From the NCBI RefSeq assembly GCF_052857255.1, contig NC_135505.1, positions 52,179,507-52,243,506 on the forward strand: a stretch of DNA of 64,000 bases, written 5' to 3'. The DNA is from Amblyomma americanum. Its lineage: Eukaryota; Arthropoda; Arachnida; Ixodida; Ixodidae. This document shows positions 51,665 through 63,629 of the stretch, in pieces. Numbering within the stretch: the stretch's first letter is position 1; each line of letters starts with the position of its first letter. The position numbers and the translations under genes are program-made. The notes below the pieces were generated by a model. That model had not been told where the DNA came from. It worked only from the letters and a program-made list of their open reading frames with translations, and made no database searches.

Positions 51665-54115
51665 ATTTTTGAAGCATTACATTACTTCAGCAAAGCGGCA
51701 GGCTGTGGGATTGCATTCAATCAAGCTATGGGTCTACCTTGTAGATGGCATAGGAGGAACCGCATTCTTTATGGGTTTAGGTTAGATGAGAGAGCAAAGA
51801 TAATGAAACGAGTAGACAGCATGTTGCCCTTTGTGCATTTATGTAGTGTTGACTCGCGCGTGAGCCAAGATTGTTGAGACTTTTCATACATAGAAACTTT
51901 ATCAATGTGGCCTACAATATTTCCTACTGGTTGGTTTTGCAAGCCATCCCAGGGGAGATTTTACCTTCCAAGAACAGCCAGATATGTGGCATACAGCAAT
52001 GAGTATTTCCATGAATAATTTGGTGTTTGCATACAAAGATTCACAAGCGCCATATAGCCATAGCAGCAGGAGGAGAAGTACCACGCAACCATCCTAACTG
52101 CCTCCTGCTAGGTGCTAGCTTGTAAGACTTGCATACAAGGCAGTAGCGGGGCTGTATGTTTGTTCCCACCGAGTCATGTGCTTAAAATCCTACATGCGCT
52201 AATGAAGGATAGTTATGTGTATTTGCCACATAACATTTCTGCAAGCATTCAAACAGCATTCCAGATTCATACAGTTGTAGGCACCGTTTATTCTGGTGCC
52301 TCACGTAACCTACGAAGCCGTTGGAGCTTTATTTCGTTTTCAATTTGTATTATTTCCAGTTCTAGTTTTTTTCACGACGTGCAGAACTTTTTTCTCCTGC
52401 CGCTCGTCCTGCCGCTCTCCTGCCGCTCATCAGCTGCTGACGCACTTCATGTTCTTATCTCAGCAAAGCCACTTGAAAGTCGTTTTCGTCTGCAAGAGAC
52501 CTTTTTTAGAGGACCATCCGCCTTCTCGGAGGCCTACCAGCGCAACCAGTAGCCACTGCTTCAGCAATAGTGTAACCAGCCGCAGCTTCAGAAGCAACTG
52601 TAGCAAAACTGCAGCCTGCTGCCGCTGTGCTGGAAGCATCAGCAGGTTGTACAACAGGAAAAAAAGGGATTTGTCTCCTGCTCAATTGCTTCTGGAGTTG
52701 CCCCACTCCTAACAACAGCAGCCGCTGATGACTGTGGCTAATCCAGGAGCGGAGCTTCCCAATCGTCTTCTGTCATAACGAAAAGGTAAAAATTTGTTGC
52801 AAAAATCTAAGCTTACAATATATTTGCAGTCTGCCTCAATACCACAGACTGTTGGGTCATGTGGCGAAGAGACATTATAACGAAAGCTTCATACTGTTCT
52901 TATATAAGGCATTAGTTGCCCTTCTCAGCGCCAAATAGCTGCCTTTGTTTCTTGGGGTCCCGGTTTAGTTGTCCTCTTTTGTTCTGGCATTTTCCTCACC
53001 TTTCATTCTTAATCACGCCTCAAGACCTCACTTTTTTTTTGCTGATATGGTACTAATACTCACTCAGGCCCCGAGTTTTACACATGTGGTTATGCTTTAA
53101 CTCTGCACCTGCAGCTTTTTTGTTCTTTCAATTGGTTTATTTTTAATTTTAATACATTGCTAGTTTGCACTCGTGTGTGTCCCCTGGGCCAGTTAGCCAG
53201 TTATACGCCCTTTCTTTCTTCAAACTCTTCGGCGTCTAGAACGTTGCCAGTGCCAATGAACGCCGACAGCTTTCAATTTGTATATCCAGGAGTAGCTGAG
53301 CTAATCCACTGTAATTTTTTTGCAAAGGTTTCCTTATAATGCCTGCCTGCCTGCTTCGCCGCATACGTGGGCATGCAAGAAAAGTGACAAATACTGCAGC
53401 CTGAGCCACAGCCTCTAAAAGGATCATGGAAGCTACAGTACAAAGCTGCTATTTCTCGTTTCTTAATAAAGGAGTCCTGAAACAGGAAATCTCTGAATAC
53501 TGTTTCAGTTCTGTGGTGTTATATCGGCAGTGCCATTCTTATAGCTAGTACTGAAACCACCTTTCTCTTTATGTAATATAGCGCATTGTAAAAATAAAGT
53601 ATGCACAAGGGACAATTGAGTGTTGTGTTATGAAACAAGTTTATTCTGTTGACGCTACCTGCATAGACACTACTGCACAGTTTTATTGTGTGCACAGTAC
53701 AGCCACTAGTGCTGACTTTCAGTCAGCACAAATACGCACGCTCGTACACAAACTAATTCTGGGCTACAAAAAACACGCTTCGAGTAAAACCTCTGCATTG
53801 CAAAACTAATAATTTCCTTGAAACTAGCCGCATATTCCAGAAGGCTTAAAGCATTACGCATAGGCAAGCTACACCACTATTCACAACAAGATTGTTGTTA
53901 CCTTACCCCTGAGGCACCATCATGTACAACTACATGCAAATATGAAAATGCATGTGAAGGAGCGAATGCATTATGAAACTGTATTAAAGTTGGCATTCCT
54001 TTAAAGTGAGGCAGGAATGGCAAACAAGACTCAAAAACATCATCAGGTGAGAATGTCATAATGAATGGAGGTCAGGTTGCAGCACTGAACGCCTGCTCCC
54101 TCAGTGTACGACGGT
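51665..54115. other. Unclassified, possibly transposon-derived
   Basis: It begins abruptly at the end of the gypsy RT. Several 60-150-codon frames exist on both strands, rich in Ser/Phe/Ala, with no recognised domain. AATAAA-type signals are at about 53466 and 53598. No terminal repeats were seen. Confidence 0.35.
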
Positions 54116-54118
54116 GTC

Positions 54119-54260
54119 CGCACCCGACCGCAGCGGCGGCGTTTCGATGGAGACGAAACCCACAGGCGCCCGTGTGCTGTACGATGTCAGTGCAAGTTAA
54201 ATATCCCCGGGTAGTCAAAATTCTTTCGGAGCCCTCCACTACGATATAAAGTTTGCCTCA
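54119..54260 (+). mobile_element. SINE fragment, 5'-truncated
   Basis: Begins at 'CACCCGACCGCAGCGGC' (just after the tRNA head) and contains 'GTTTCGATGGAGACGAAACC', 'GATGTCAGTGCAAGTTAAA' and 'GGAGCCCTCCACTACGA'. The tail is lost. Confidence 0.82.
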
Positions 54261-54559
54261 GAGATCCGGTACGTTTGATCTTCTTAAGTTCCACCACCGT
54301 TTTTTTCTCATGTCAGGTCACATCAGCTGGGTCATGGCTTCGTTTTTTTTTCGCACTTGAAATGCGTCGTGAGACAGGATACTTTCCAGCATTTAATTTT
54401 GTACGGCGCCAGATGTCAGTGGAACAATTCGCAATTTGTCGTCATCCAAAGTCGTGCGCTTTTATGACGTCAGCATGATGTGCTACGGACGCGTGAGCAC
54501 TTGGTCAATCTGCCACTCGCTACATAGCAGGAAAAAAAGGCGGTCGAGGCGGCACCCAT

Positions 54560-54800
54560 GAGAACATCGGGAGTCGCCGTTAATACGAGCGCAAGTGACC
54601 ACGTAAGGGTCCGGAGTTAGGTGCTCTTGACACGGATTGAAAGAGGCGAAGTTCTAGAAGGCTGTGTACTGTGCGATGTTATTACACGTTAGAGAACCTC
54701 AGGTGGTTCAATTTATGCGGAGCTCTTCACTACGACGTCCCTCATAGCCTCAGTCCCTTTTGGGGCGTTCAACCCTCATAAAATATAATACCAAAACCTC
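54560..54800 (+). mobile_element. SINE copy, strongly decayed, short-tail variant
   Basis: The body blocks 'TGTACTGTGCGATGTTATTA' and 'GAACCTCAGGTGGTTCAATT' are still visible. The 3' blocks 'CCCTCATAGCCTCAGTCCC' and 'CATAAA' match the variant at 5309-5560. Confidence 0.75.
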
Positions 54801-55550
54801 GGCTAAAAGAGGACCTGTACGTGTGAGATAAGGATGCCGAGAATATGAGAAAACGGCGCAAAGATAAAGAAGTTGTAAGCCTCCTCACACCTGCCTCTGA
54901 CGCTCGTTGCACTCCAGGTTTTGAACTTCAGTTAAAGGCCCATAATCAGGCACACAGGACCTCTTGGGTTTGGCGTGTTTGGTTTGTGATGGGTTGTCAA
55001 TTATTTCGGGGAAATGAAACGATGCTCTACTACTAACTCCTTCATTCATTGGTAAACATTTATAAGGAACCAAAGTTAAGCTACCAGCTACCGCTTAAAT
55101 TTGCGTGATTTTTAATGTGTGCCTGATGACATTTTTACTTGGCATTGCACAAAAGTGTGTTAGGCTGAAGTCAGTATTTGGCAATTGTTTTGATCTTCCA
55201 TTTCGTGGACAAAGCGGTCAGGTACCTGTTTACTAACCTCGCTTATAGCTTTTTGCTTGAAGTAACGCTGAAGGTAGAGGTATGCGACTCCCTTCTCCAT
55301 AAGGGAGTAATTACCAATAAGTTTTTCGATGCAAATGTCCTAACTGAACTCCTTTGGGCCACCAGACCTTGATATCGCATACAGGAACTGATCAAGCGCC
55401 TTTCGGATGTCAACGTCAGCGCATCCGCAATGTCACGAAGGAAAAACCAGCCTAAGAAATGTGGAGCTTATTCCTGAAAAAAAGAAACACGCGAAAACCA
55501 TGACTGTAAACACAGAAACATAATACACAATAAAACTTATTTACCAGTAT
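54800..55550. other. Non-coding, nothing recognised
   Basis: Only short frames without motifs. Confidence 0.45.
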
Positions 55551-55564
55551 ATTCCTTTATATGG

Positions 55565-56090
55565 GCAACAGTTGTGGGGTTTTTATTGGGGGCAATAAAT
55601 ACGTTTTCCCTGATTAACCGCGGCTTACACAATACAAAACCGCCCGGACCACACCCCGTGGTCGCGCCCGCTACCGACTGTACTTCGTCCACGGCGGGCC
55701 TTGCTCTGACGGAACAAAGAAATGACACAATGGCTTACACAAACAAGACATTTATAACTACCGCAACGATAACGCCAGCTAGCAACATAATACGCTAATG
55801 AATCAAAGTAGTCTGACTCGCCAGCAAGGTTAAGAGCGAATGTTCGCCCACGCTAGGGCAAGGGATACTCCGAGGCTGAAGGGACGAGATACGTGAGCAA
55901 GTCTCCCCGCCACTTCCTCGCCCCGCTGACGAAAAGCCGAGCCGCGTGCGAAACTTTTCTCTTGCGCCGACGATCCCAGCCGAAGAGCGGTCCGCTCTCC
56001 CGCGCGCGTAGCAACAACGCCCTCTTTTGCGCTCGTGTGGCCCTTTCTTGTTGGTTACATTAACCAGGGAGCGTCACGTGGCGCGCCCCG
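55565..56090 (-). repeat. Possible solo LTR or LTR-like element
   Basis: On the minus strand there is a GC-rich first half, a TATA-like TTATAAATG (complement near 55749), a transcribed-looking region, then CAATAAAAACCCC (AATAAA signal, complement near 55580-55600). That order resembles an LTR. No internal genes, partner LTR or target duplication was found. Confidence 0.28.
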
Positions 56091-57150
56091 AATCGAGGTG
56101 ATGCTGTGGATGGTGCATCGCGAGAAAGCTAGCCAACAGGGGAAAGGGCTCGGCAGATTCCCACAGTCTCCAGGATATGAAATACGTTTAACGCTTTGCC
56201 CATTTTTCTGCAAGCACGCGGCAAGTATTCCCCAGCTCCTAACATCAATTATCAATACACAAAACTGGGAAGGTGAGCTGCTCATGCCATCTTGACAGTA
56301 TCGGCTTGCTCGGTTTTGCTTTCAGTTTCAAAGCTTAGTTCATTGCACGATACGCGAGTGTGAAAGGCATGCAGCTCAATCCGTTTTAGAACCTTTATCT
56401 CGAATTGTGGCACATCCTGAAGACACTATTGAACGTTACGAATAACATCCATGGTCTTTGCCTTCTCCCTAAGTGTTTTGTATGTGTCACGGCGCCGCGG
56501 AGCAAAAGCGCACTATGCTGCTTGCTGCCGGCTGAGAGTATCGTCACCCCAGAAGAGGGACACCGAGCTGGTTCCGAAACATATGAATTTCATTATAAAC
56601 CACTGGTTGGCGCCAAAGCCCCGTCTACGTAGTAAACAGGCACAAAAGAGCAGTAATAAATCCGGATAGTTTAAGAGACTAGTGTTCAGTTTACTTAGCA
56701 CGACGACCCATGAGATGGCTGATACGATCGGCTTCAAGCTTTCCAATGCAACAACACTCTGATGGGATGAGAACTGCTATCGATATAAAAGAAAACCAGC
56801 AACATTGACTCCATTGCTGGTAATTTGCCTAATCAGGCGTATGAAATCAACGACGCCCGAGCCACATCCGGCCTTCTAAGTCGTTCCCATCAGTTCAAAG
56901 TGGGACACAGCCCCAAGACTGGTGCCGGAGCTCTTGTCCGCTGTGTCCACGAAGCCTGGCTCAGCCCGGCCATCGCACTGGTGTAATTATAGATTATTCT
57001 TAACAGTTAATGCAAGGTGACGCAAGCCGAGCTTTGCTTTTTAGTTTGCTCATGCAGTTGGAATTGCACCTGCAGTTCCCAACGGCCGACGCCTAGCTCC
57101 TTGTGCCTGCCTGGTGATGAGACATAAAGCGGTCGTCGCTAGAGAGACCC
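56090..57150. other. Non-coding, nothing recognised
   Basis: No motif-bearing frames or repeats are evident. Confidence 0.45.
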
Positions 57151-58166
57151 GGAAGCAAGACAAATTCCAGTAAGAACTGTTTAAAAATAAACGGCAATAA
57201 ATCTAAGGCCATATTATTCATGGCCAGAGGGAAGCAAGCACAGATAGAAGAATGGTTGGTTCTTGGAGGTGCACCCATAGAAATTGTTAAGAAACATAAA
57301 ATTCTTGGCGTGACCTTTGCTGCTGACATGTCGTGGAATCATCACGTTCAATCATTATCAAGGACACTATCTACGTCAGTCGGCGCACTAGCACGGTGCC
57401 GTCATTTTCTTCCAGATATAGCAAAACTTCAAATTTATCATGCACTGTTTTCCTCCCACATAAATTACTGTACACTGGTTTGGGCCACAACCACACAAAC
57501 AAATATTCAAACACTGCTCCTTCTTCAAAAGAAAGCACTTCGTTGCATTGCAAATGTGTCCTATTTACATTCATCTGCACCATTGTTCACACGGTATAAC
57601 ATAATAAGCGTCGGAAAAATTTACGATTTCCGTCTACTGTACTCATACTTATTTTCCGATGAAAAGTTTAAGAGCCTCATAAAATTCCTTTCGCATTTGC
57701 AGAAACAGAAAAGTGATTGTCGCACCCGTGGATCTGAGACATGGCTGATACCACGCAGACGTACAAATTATATGCTACAGTCGCTCACGCACAAGTTGCC
57801 GTGCTTGCTTAACAAATTACTGTCTGCAAATTTTGACTTAAGCGCATGTAATAGAAAATAGACACGTGAAATTTTTTTCTCATCCCAGTTTTTGTGCAGC
57901 TAATCGTATTCAATGTATTTTCATTGCCTTTATGTTTTTCGTACTGTATACTTTCTTGTGCTGTGTTTTAATGTATTTCGAATGTGTTCCGATGAGTCAA
58001 TTTCTGTGAAAGTGTAACTGAACATGTGTTCAGAATTTTGTGTTGGCTATATGCTGCTGCCTTGTACGGGCATCAGGCACCCTCAAGCTGCCAATGGCAG
58101 CTTTTTGCCTGATGACCCCCAACGAGTCGTTGGAAATAAAGTTTTGAATTGAATTGAATTGAATTA
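57150..58166 (+). mobile_element. 5'-truncated CR1/L2-like LINE with (GAATT)n tail
   Basis: Only the ORF2 C-terminus and 3' UTR remain (about 1 kb). An AATAAA (about 58135) precedes a tail of four GAATT units at 58145-58165. 5' truncation is usual for target-primed insertion. The tail type matches the LINE at 45152-49583. Confidence 0.88.
57180..57861 (+). pseudogene. LINE ORF2 C-terminal (post-RT) region, open
   Basis: The frame enters from 'FKINGNKSKAILFMARGKQA' (the end of RT block 6, upstream of the ATG at 57220). It continues with 'HKILGVTFAADMSWNHHVQS' (YLGV block), 'LQIYHALFSSHINYCTLVWA' and 'LLLLQKKALRCIANVSYL', all family signatures. It ends in a natural stop at 57861, so the C-terminus is intact, while RT and endonuclease are missing. 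Confidence 0.9.
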
Positions 58167-59270
58167 TCATTCTTGAATTACATGCTCTCAGCCTGAATGA
58201 CTCTCTTCGTAACAAGAAAATGCAAGAGCTAGCATTCGCTAACGCTGATCAAACTATAATGAGCAAAAAGGTCCTAACTGAAGACTAGTATAGCAGCGCC
58301 AAAAAAATACTTCGTACGATAGCCTCTGGTGACCTCTTACTCTGCATCGTCTGACCTCTGTCGTGTGCTTTAATTGTATATTTTGGACTTGACCTGCCGG
58401 AGGAGGGCATGCCCTGTAAACCAGCAGCAGTGGCAAATGCGCCCTCCGAAGCGCTACCCTCGGTTTTTGCTACTTGTCATAATTTTTACCATTCACACTT
58501 CTCTAGCAGAATTTAAAAACTGTTTTGTGACTATGGTATCACGCCACATTCAAGCGATATTCCTGCTGCCTAGCACAAATGAGGCTGCTACGGTAAGCCG
58601 GGCACCCTTCTGCGTTTCTGGTGCTGTCTTGCCGTATTATGTTACGCGATAGCGTAAGAAGCTCGTTTTGCTAAAAACGATATTCCCAGAAATATAATAC
58701 TCGCAGAATATCAAAATATCAGAACATAGATGCAAGGCAATATGAGAAAATGGCCGCTACTGATGTTCGAGCCCAGGCCCTTTGCGTACCAGGCGGGCAA
58801 CCAAAGGATAGGCCTCGAAATGTCATTAGTTCGAACATTTTAGAGGGACACCTAGTGAACGATTTGTCATGCGTATGACTTCGTAACGCGTGTTTAAAAT
58901 TTGTACTGATGTTATAGTAATTAAAAATAAAATCAAAATATAAATACCAGGTGTTCCATGAAGAATCTACGCTATTATCGGTGAAAATATGGTTTATTAG
59001 GCAAAGTGTTGCCAGTGCTGGCGGAGACCAGGAAAGCGGCGAATCATTTTAAGTAGTAAACTGGTTAACCTAATTTTAATAAATAACTTTTACCATTAAT
59101 GTTTGGCGCCTAATTGCAATCAGAAGTTCGCAAATGGCAGTTAGTAATAGCCACATAAGTTTTTATTATTTCTTAAACGCGATTACCCTCGGCATTGTGG
59201 CTCGAGAAAATCTGGGTTTTCCGACTAGTTATGTGCGCTGGAGGAGTTGCTCTGCCTGCACGCTTTCGAG
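58166..59270. other. Non-coding, nothing recognised
   Basis: No motif-bearing frame and no clear repeat. Confidence 0.45.
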
Positions 59271-59513
59271 CCGTATGTTTCAGAAGCGCGAACACAATCA
59301 GGAAGAAGATACAGTTAGGACAGACCGCTGAACTTTCAACTTTAATTGAAGAAATTGAAACCCACACGCATATAGACACAACAGGTAAAAGTCCACCAGG
59401 GGTTGTGTGTATATAAGTGGGAGTTTCAGTTTCTTCAAATAAAGTTGGAAGTTCAGCGCTCTGTCCTATCTCTATTTTCTTTTTGTTTGTGTTCGCGCTT
59501 CTGATACATACGG
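59271..59513. repeat. 243-bp near-complete inverted repeat (foldback)
   Basis: The left arm from CCGTATG pairs with the right arm ending CATACGG, with most of about 110 bp on each side complementary. Shared blocks include 'CAGAAGCGCGAACACAA', 'TAGGACAGA.CGCTGAACTT' and 'ACACAAC'. A loop of about 19 nt lies at the centre (about 59383-59402). It may be an inverted duplication of a Penelope-type terminal repeat or a MITE. Confidence 0.85.
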
Positions 59514-59871
59514 ATCTTAATCAGCTATCCCGGCAGATATTGTTATGCTTTCAAAAACGCATGTTTTTTCGCACGATTCTCTCAAAAGTATACAGCCCAA
59601 GCTGTCTGCTTCTGAGCCAAGTAGTGTGGCTCGTCTTGCATATTCAGGGACCCTTATCTCACGAAAGCTGGAGGACCTTAAGTTCTCATCCCTTCGAAGC
59701 TTCGGACTGCCAACTGTGCTTAAAAGCCCCGCTACAAGGCTTGGAAGCAAACCCTTTGGGTCTTATATTTTTGACAAAAACTGCACCTAGCAACCTGCAC
59801 ACCACGTGAGGCGGCAGCTCTCTTAATCAAGTGAGGCTGCTCGAGAAGGCCAACCTGGGTGGCCACCCAAC

Positions 59872-60050
59872 CCAAGCAAGCAAAATCCCACCGATGGCAG
59901 CACCTCCTATAGAAAGGCAGTTTGGCATTGCTTCACCGCTGCACCACTGCTCCAGGTGTGGTAGGATGACTACCACGGATCCAAGCAAGCAAAATCCCAA
60001 CGATGGCAGCATCTTCTATAGAAGGACAGTTTGGCATTGCTTCGCCGCGG
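59872..60050 (+). repeat. 109-bp tandem unit, 1.6 copies
   Basis: Units start at 59872 and 59981 with 'CCAAGCAAGCAAAATCCCA' and share 'TATAGAA...CAGTTTGGCATTGCTTC'. The second unit runs into the ACAG array. The first unit includes a hairpin-forming segment that recurs at 60666 and 60994. Confidence 0.9.
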
Positions 60051-60068
60051 CTGTCTTTCTGTTGTTGC

Positions 60069-60646
<578 letters not shown>

Positions 60647-60665
60647 GTCGAGGGGGGGGGGGGGG

Positions 60666-60758
60666 CACCACTGCGCCAGGAGTGGTAGAAAGACTACCAG
60701 GGATCTATAAATGGAGAGAATGGCCAATTCCGCATATATGAACATTTACCTATTAACG

Positions 60759-60819
<61 letters not shown>

Positions 60820-61083
60820 GGACGGACGGACGGCCGGACGGACGGACGGACGGACGGACGGACGGACGGACGGACGGACGGACGGACGGACGGACGGACG
60901 GACAGACAGACAGACAGACAGACGGACAGACGGACGGACAGAGGGACAGACGGACAGACAGACGGACAGACAGACAGACAGTCGGGGGGGGGGCACCACT
61001 GCGCCAGGAGTGGTAGAAAGACTACCAGGGATCTATAAATGGAGAGAATGGCCAATTCCGCATATATGAACATTTACCTATTA
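60666..61083 (+). repeat. 328-bp higher-order duplication with nested GGCA/GACG arrays
   Basis: A 90-bp unique block occurs identically at 60666-60755 and 60994-61083. Between the copies lie (GGCA)n (about 60759-60818), (GACG)n (about 60818-60902), mixed ACAG/ACGG (to about 60981) and a poly-G run. Each block starts with two short hairpins. Confidence 0.95.
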
Positions 61084-61089
61084 TCGCTG

Positions 61090-63105
61090 TCCGAACACCG
61101 CCTTCCGTGAACACTGGATCTGAACACTGGAACCGAAATGAAAACCGAACTGCTGGCGCACCTAGTTGACATTTGCCCTAACTACGCAAATCGACCATCA
61201 CTTTTTCCCGTTTCAGCACTAATGTCCATCACTCGCGGCCAGACCTGTCGCGGAAAATACCATTACACCGCAGTGTCCCATCAAGCAATCCCTTGATTCA
61301 GTTCGCCTCGCTATTTTCTAGTTCATTTAGTAAAACAACTTATCGAGGGCTCGAGAGAATTCTGTTCGGCATTGCAGCAGCCACTCTCCTTTCAGGAGTA
61401 ACATACATTAGCCAACACCGGGTTTGATCTCGGGACCAGCATAGGTCACATGGAAAAGGTATGAGTACAATCGCATGTTATAATTTCCCGTTGCAATGCA
61501 GTGAATCGGCGTGCATATCAGGAAGACAACATTTCTCGTGTTACGTACACTGAATCGTCTACATCTAAAAAAGGTTCCAAAAAATAAGCCAAAACTTTCA
61601 TGTGGCGTGGTTTTGGCTTTAGAAGGTTCCCAGAACAACTTTAAGGATAAAAATAAACTCAAACGCCCACACCTCAACGTACGTTACTAGCCTCATATAG
61701 ATGTATTTTGGCTAATTCTCAGCTTCGGTTTTCGTCAGTTTCCGCCGATGACTCGTCATTAACATTCCTTGGTGAACTCGATGTGAGGGCAAATTCAGAT
61801 GCTCGTGCCCCTAGCGCGAGTCAAAATCAGCGGGTCAGGATGCCGTCATCGCTTTTTGACACAAGGAAACACAAGACATTGCGACTTTGCGGTCTGATTA
61901 CACGCCCGTCGTTCTCCGCTACAGTATGAACGGAAATGTCAAAGGTGCTTGCCACCCACTCCTGTAAATGGTATCAAGTAGCGTTGCAGCTAATGACTGA
62001 TACTGAGCTTGCAGCGGATAATTCTGTGCTCACTGATGAAAGAAATAATACTCACACGTACGATTTCTTTCTCTTAAAATTTCCAGTTTGAACATGTGTA
62101 CCAAGTTGTGGGGAAGTGCTGCTCATGAAATGAACCCGCTTTAGAATATTAGAAACCTGGCAACTCCATTTTCTCGATCCCTCATCGACCTTAAATACTA
62201 TATCTAGCGCAGGCAAGGAGCTTGAAAAGTGCCACACGCTCATTTTCACTAATTTTTTTCAGAACACAAAACTGGTTCCTTTTTATCTAGACTGAACCGA
62301 GTAAACCTATCACCACAATGAATTCTCTTACAACTTAAACAAATATTCGCAGTGGCTTAGCTCGGCTATGCCAGGATATACGTAGCGAAAGCTAAGACAT
62401 AGCTTGGTTAGCCTTGGTTAATCTTGATTGCAAGTCCAGGTCAGTCTGATTGTCTGGCTAGTTGCTGTCACGTGGTTCGTCACATGGTTTTTGACGTGGT
62501 GCGGTGCGACCATGGTGGGATTGCGAGCACGGTGGGAATGCGGGCACTGAGAAACTGCGAGTTTTGGACGGCTGTAGTTTTCGCTACAAAGAATTCTGGC
62601 TCCCAACAGTATGGTTTTGTGCTTCATCTGGCATTGGATCTAAAAGGTGCTTCCACCACCGCATCTAAGACATTTCCTTCGAAGTGTCACGGCCACCGGC
62701 TGGGGCAGCACGCATAAAACCGCTCGCAAGAAAATTGACGCAGGTCCGTCGCAATTCTGCCAAATCTTAATGCAAAAAGAAAGCTACGCAGCGGTGGAGA
62801 GGCGCCGGCGCTGCGGGGCAGCTGTCGTTCGCGTGGTACGGTGCAGTCTCGGAGAGGAGTCGGCGCGACGACGGCTGCGGCGGAAGAGCGTGCGCCACCT
62901 CTGACGTTGCGATCACGTGACTGCGACGCGACTTTGCATCTGCGCTCCCCTGCCTTCCAAGGTCAGTTTTCATACCAACATTAACTTGAACGAGAACGGG
63001 AGGAGCAGAACTGTGGCTCTAAAACATGAAACTGTAGGACTCACACGTGATCAATACAGCCGCAGTTGCTGAGTCAGTGTGGCACTTCTATGCTGAGCCC
63101 AAGGC
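61090..63105. other. Non-coding, one GC-rich patch
   Basis: No motif-bearing frame. 62790-62960 is GC- and CpG-rich with CACGTGA. The 62345-62420 stretch with repeated 'AGC..GGCTATGCC' and 'TTGGTTAGCCTTGGTTAA' looks like a dispersed repeat but I cannot name it. Confidence 0.4.
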
Positions 63106-63114
63106 CGGGGAATG

Positions 63115-63190
63115 CAATCGCGGCAGCCGCATTCAGCGAAAGGCGAAATGCAAGCACACCCGTTTCCTATGGGATATCAGTGTAGAACGC
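63115..63190 (+). mobile_element. Short SINE fragment
   Basis: 'GCAGCCGCATTCAGCGAAAG' and 'GGCGAAATGCAAGCACACCC' then 'GGGATATCAGTGTAGAACG' correspond to the SINE body just after the B box. Head and tail are missing and divergence is high. Confidence 0.6.
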
Positions 63191-63312
63191 TTCAACCTTC
63201 CCACTTTCTCCCGTATCTAGCCAGGCTGCGTTCCACCTGGCAAGAATACCCTTCTCTTATAGGCCGCCATTGTTTTTCGTCATCTCCAAACTGAGACATT
63301 TCCTGCCAGTAA

Positions 63313-63628
63313 GATCCGCCGCAGAGGCTCAGTGGTAAGGGCGCTCGGCTGATGAGCCAGAGTTCCCTGATTTGAACCCGACCACAGCGGCCGCGGTTCG
63401 ATGGAGGTGAAACGGAAAAGGCGCCCTTGTGCTGTTCGATGTCAGTGCACGTTAAAGATCCCCAGATGGTCAAAATTATACCGGAGGCCTCCACTACGGC
63501 ACCTCTTTCTTCTTTTCTTCTTTCACTCCCACCTTTATCCTTTCCCTTAAGGTGCGGTTCCGGTGGGCACCGAGGTATGTGAGACAGTTACTGCGCTATT
63601 TCCTTTCCTCAAAACCAACGAACTAATG
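63313..63628 (+). mobile_element. Full-length tRNA-derived SINE (Ruka-type, long tail)
   Basis: Head 'CCGCCGCAGAGGCTCAGTGG', B-box-like ATTTGAACCCG (about 63371), complete body, and the long 3' part with 'TTTATCCTTTCCCTTAAGG', 'TATGTGAGACAGTTACTGCG' and the end 'CTCAAAACCAACGAACTA'. Older than the copy at 31028-31333. No clear target duplication. Confidence 0.9.
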
Positions 63629-63629
63629 G

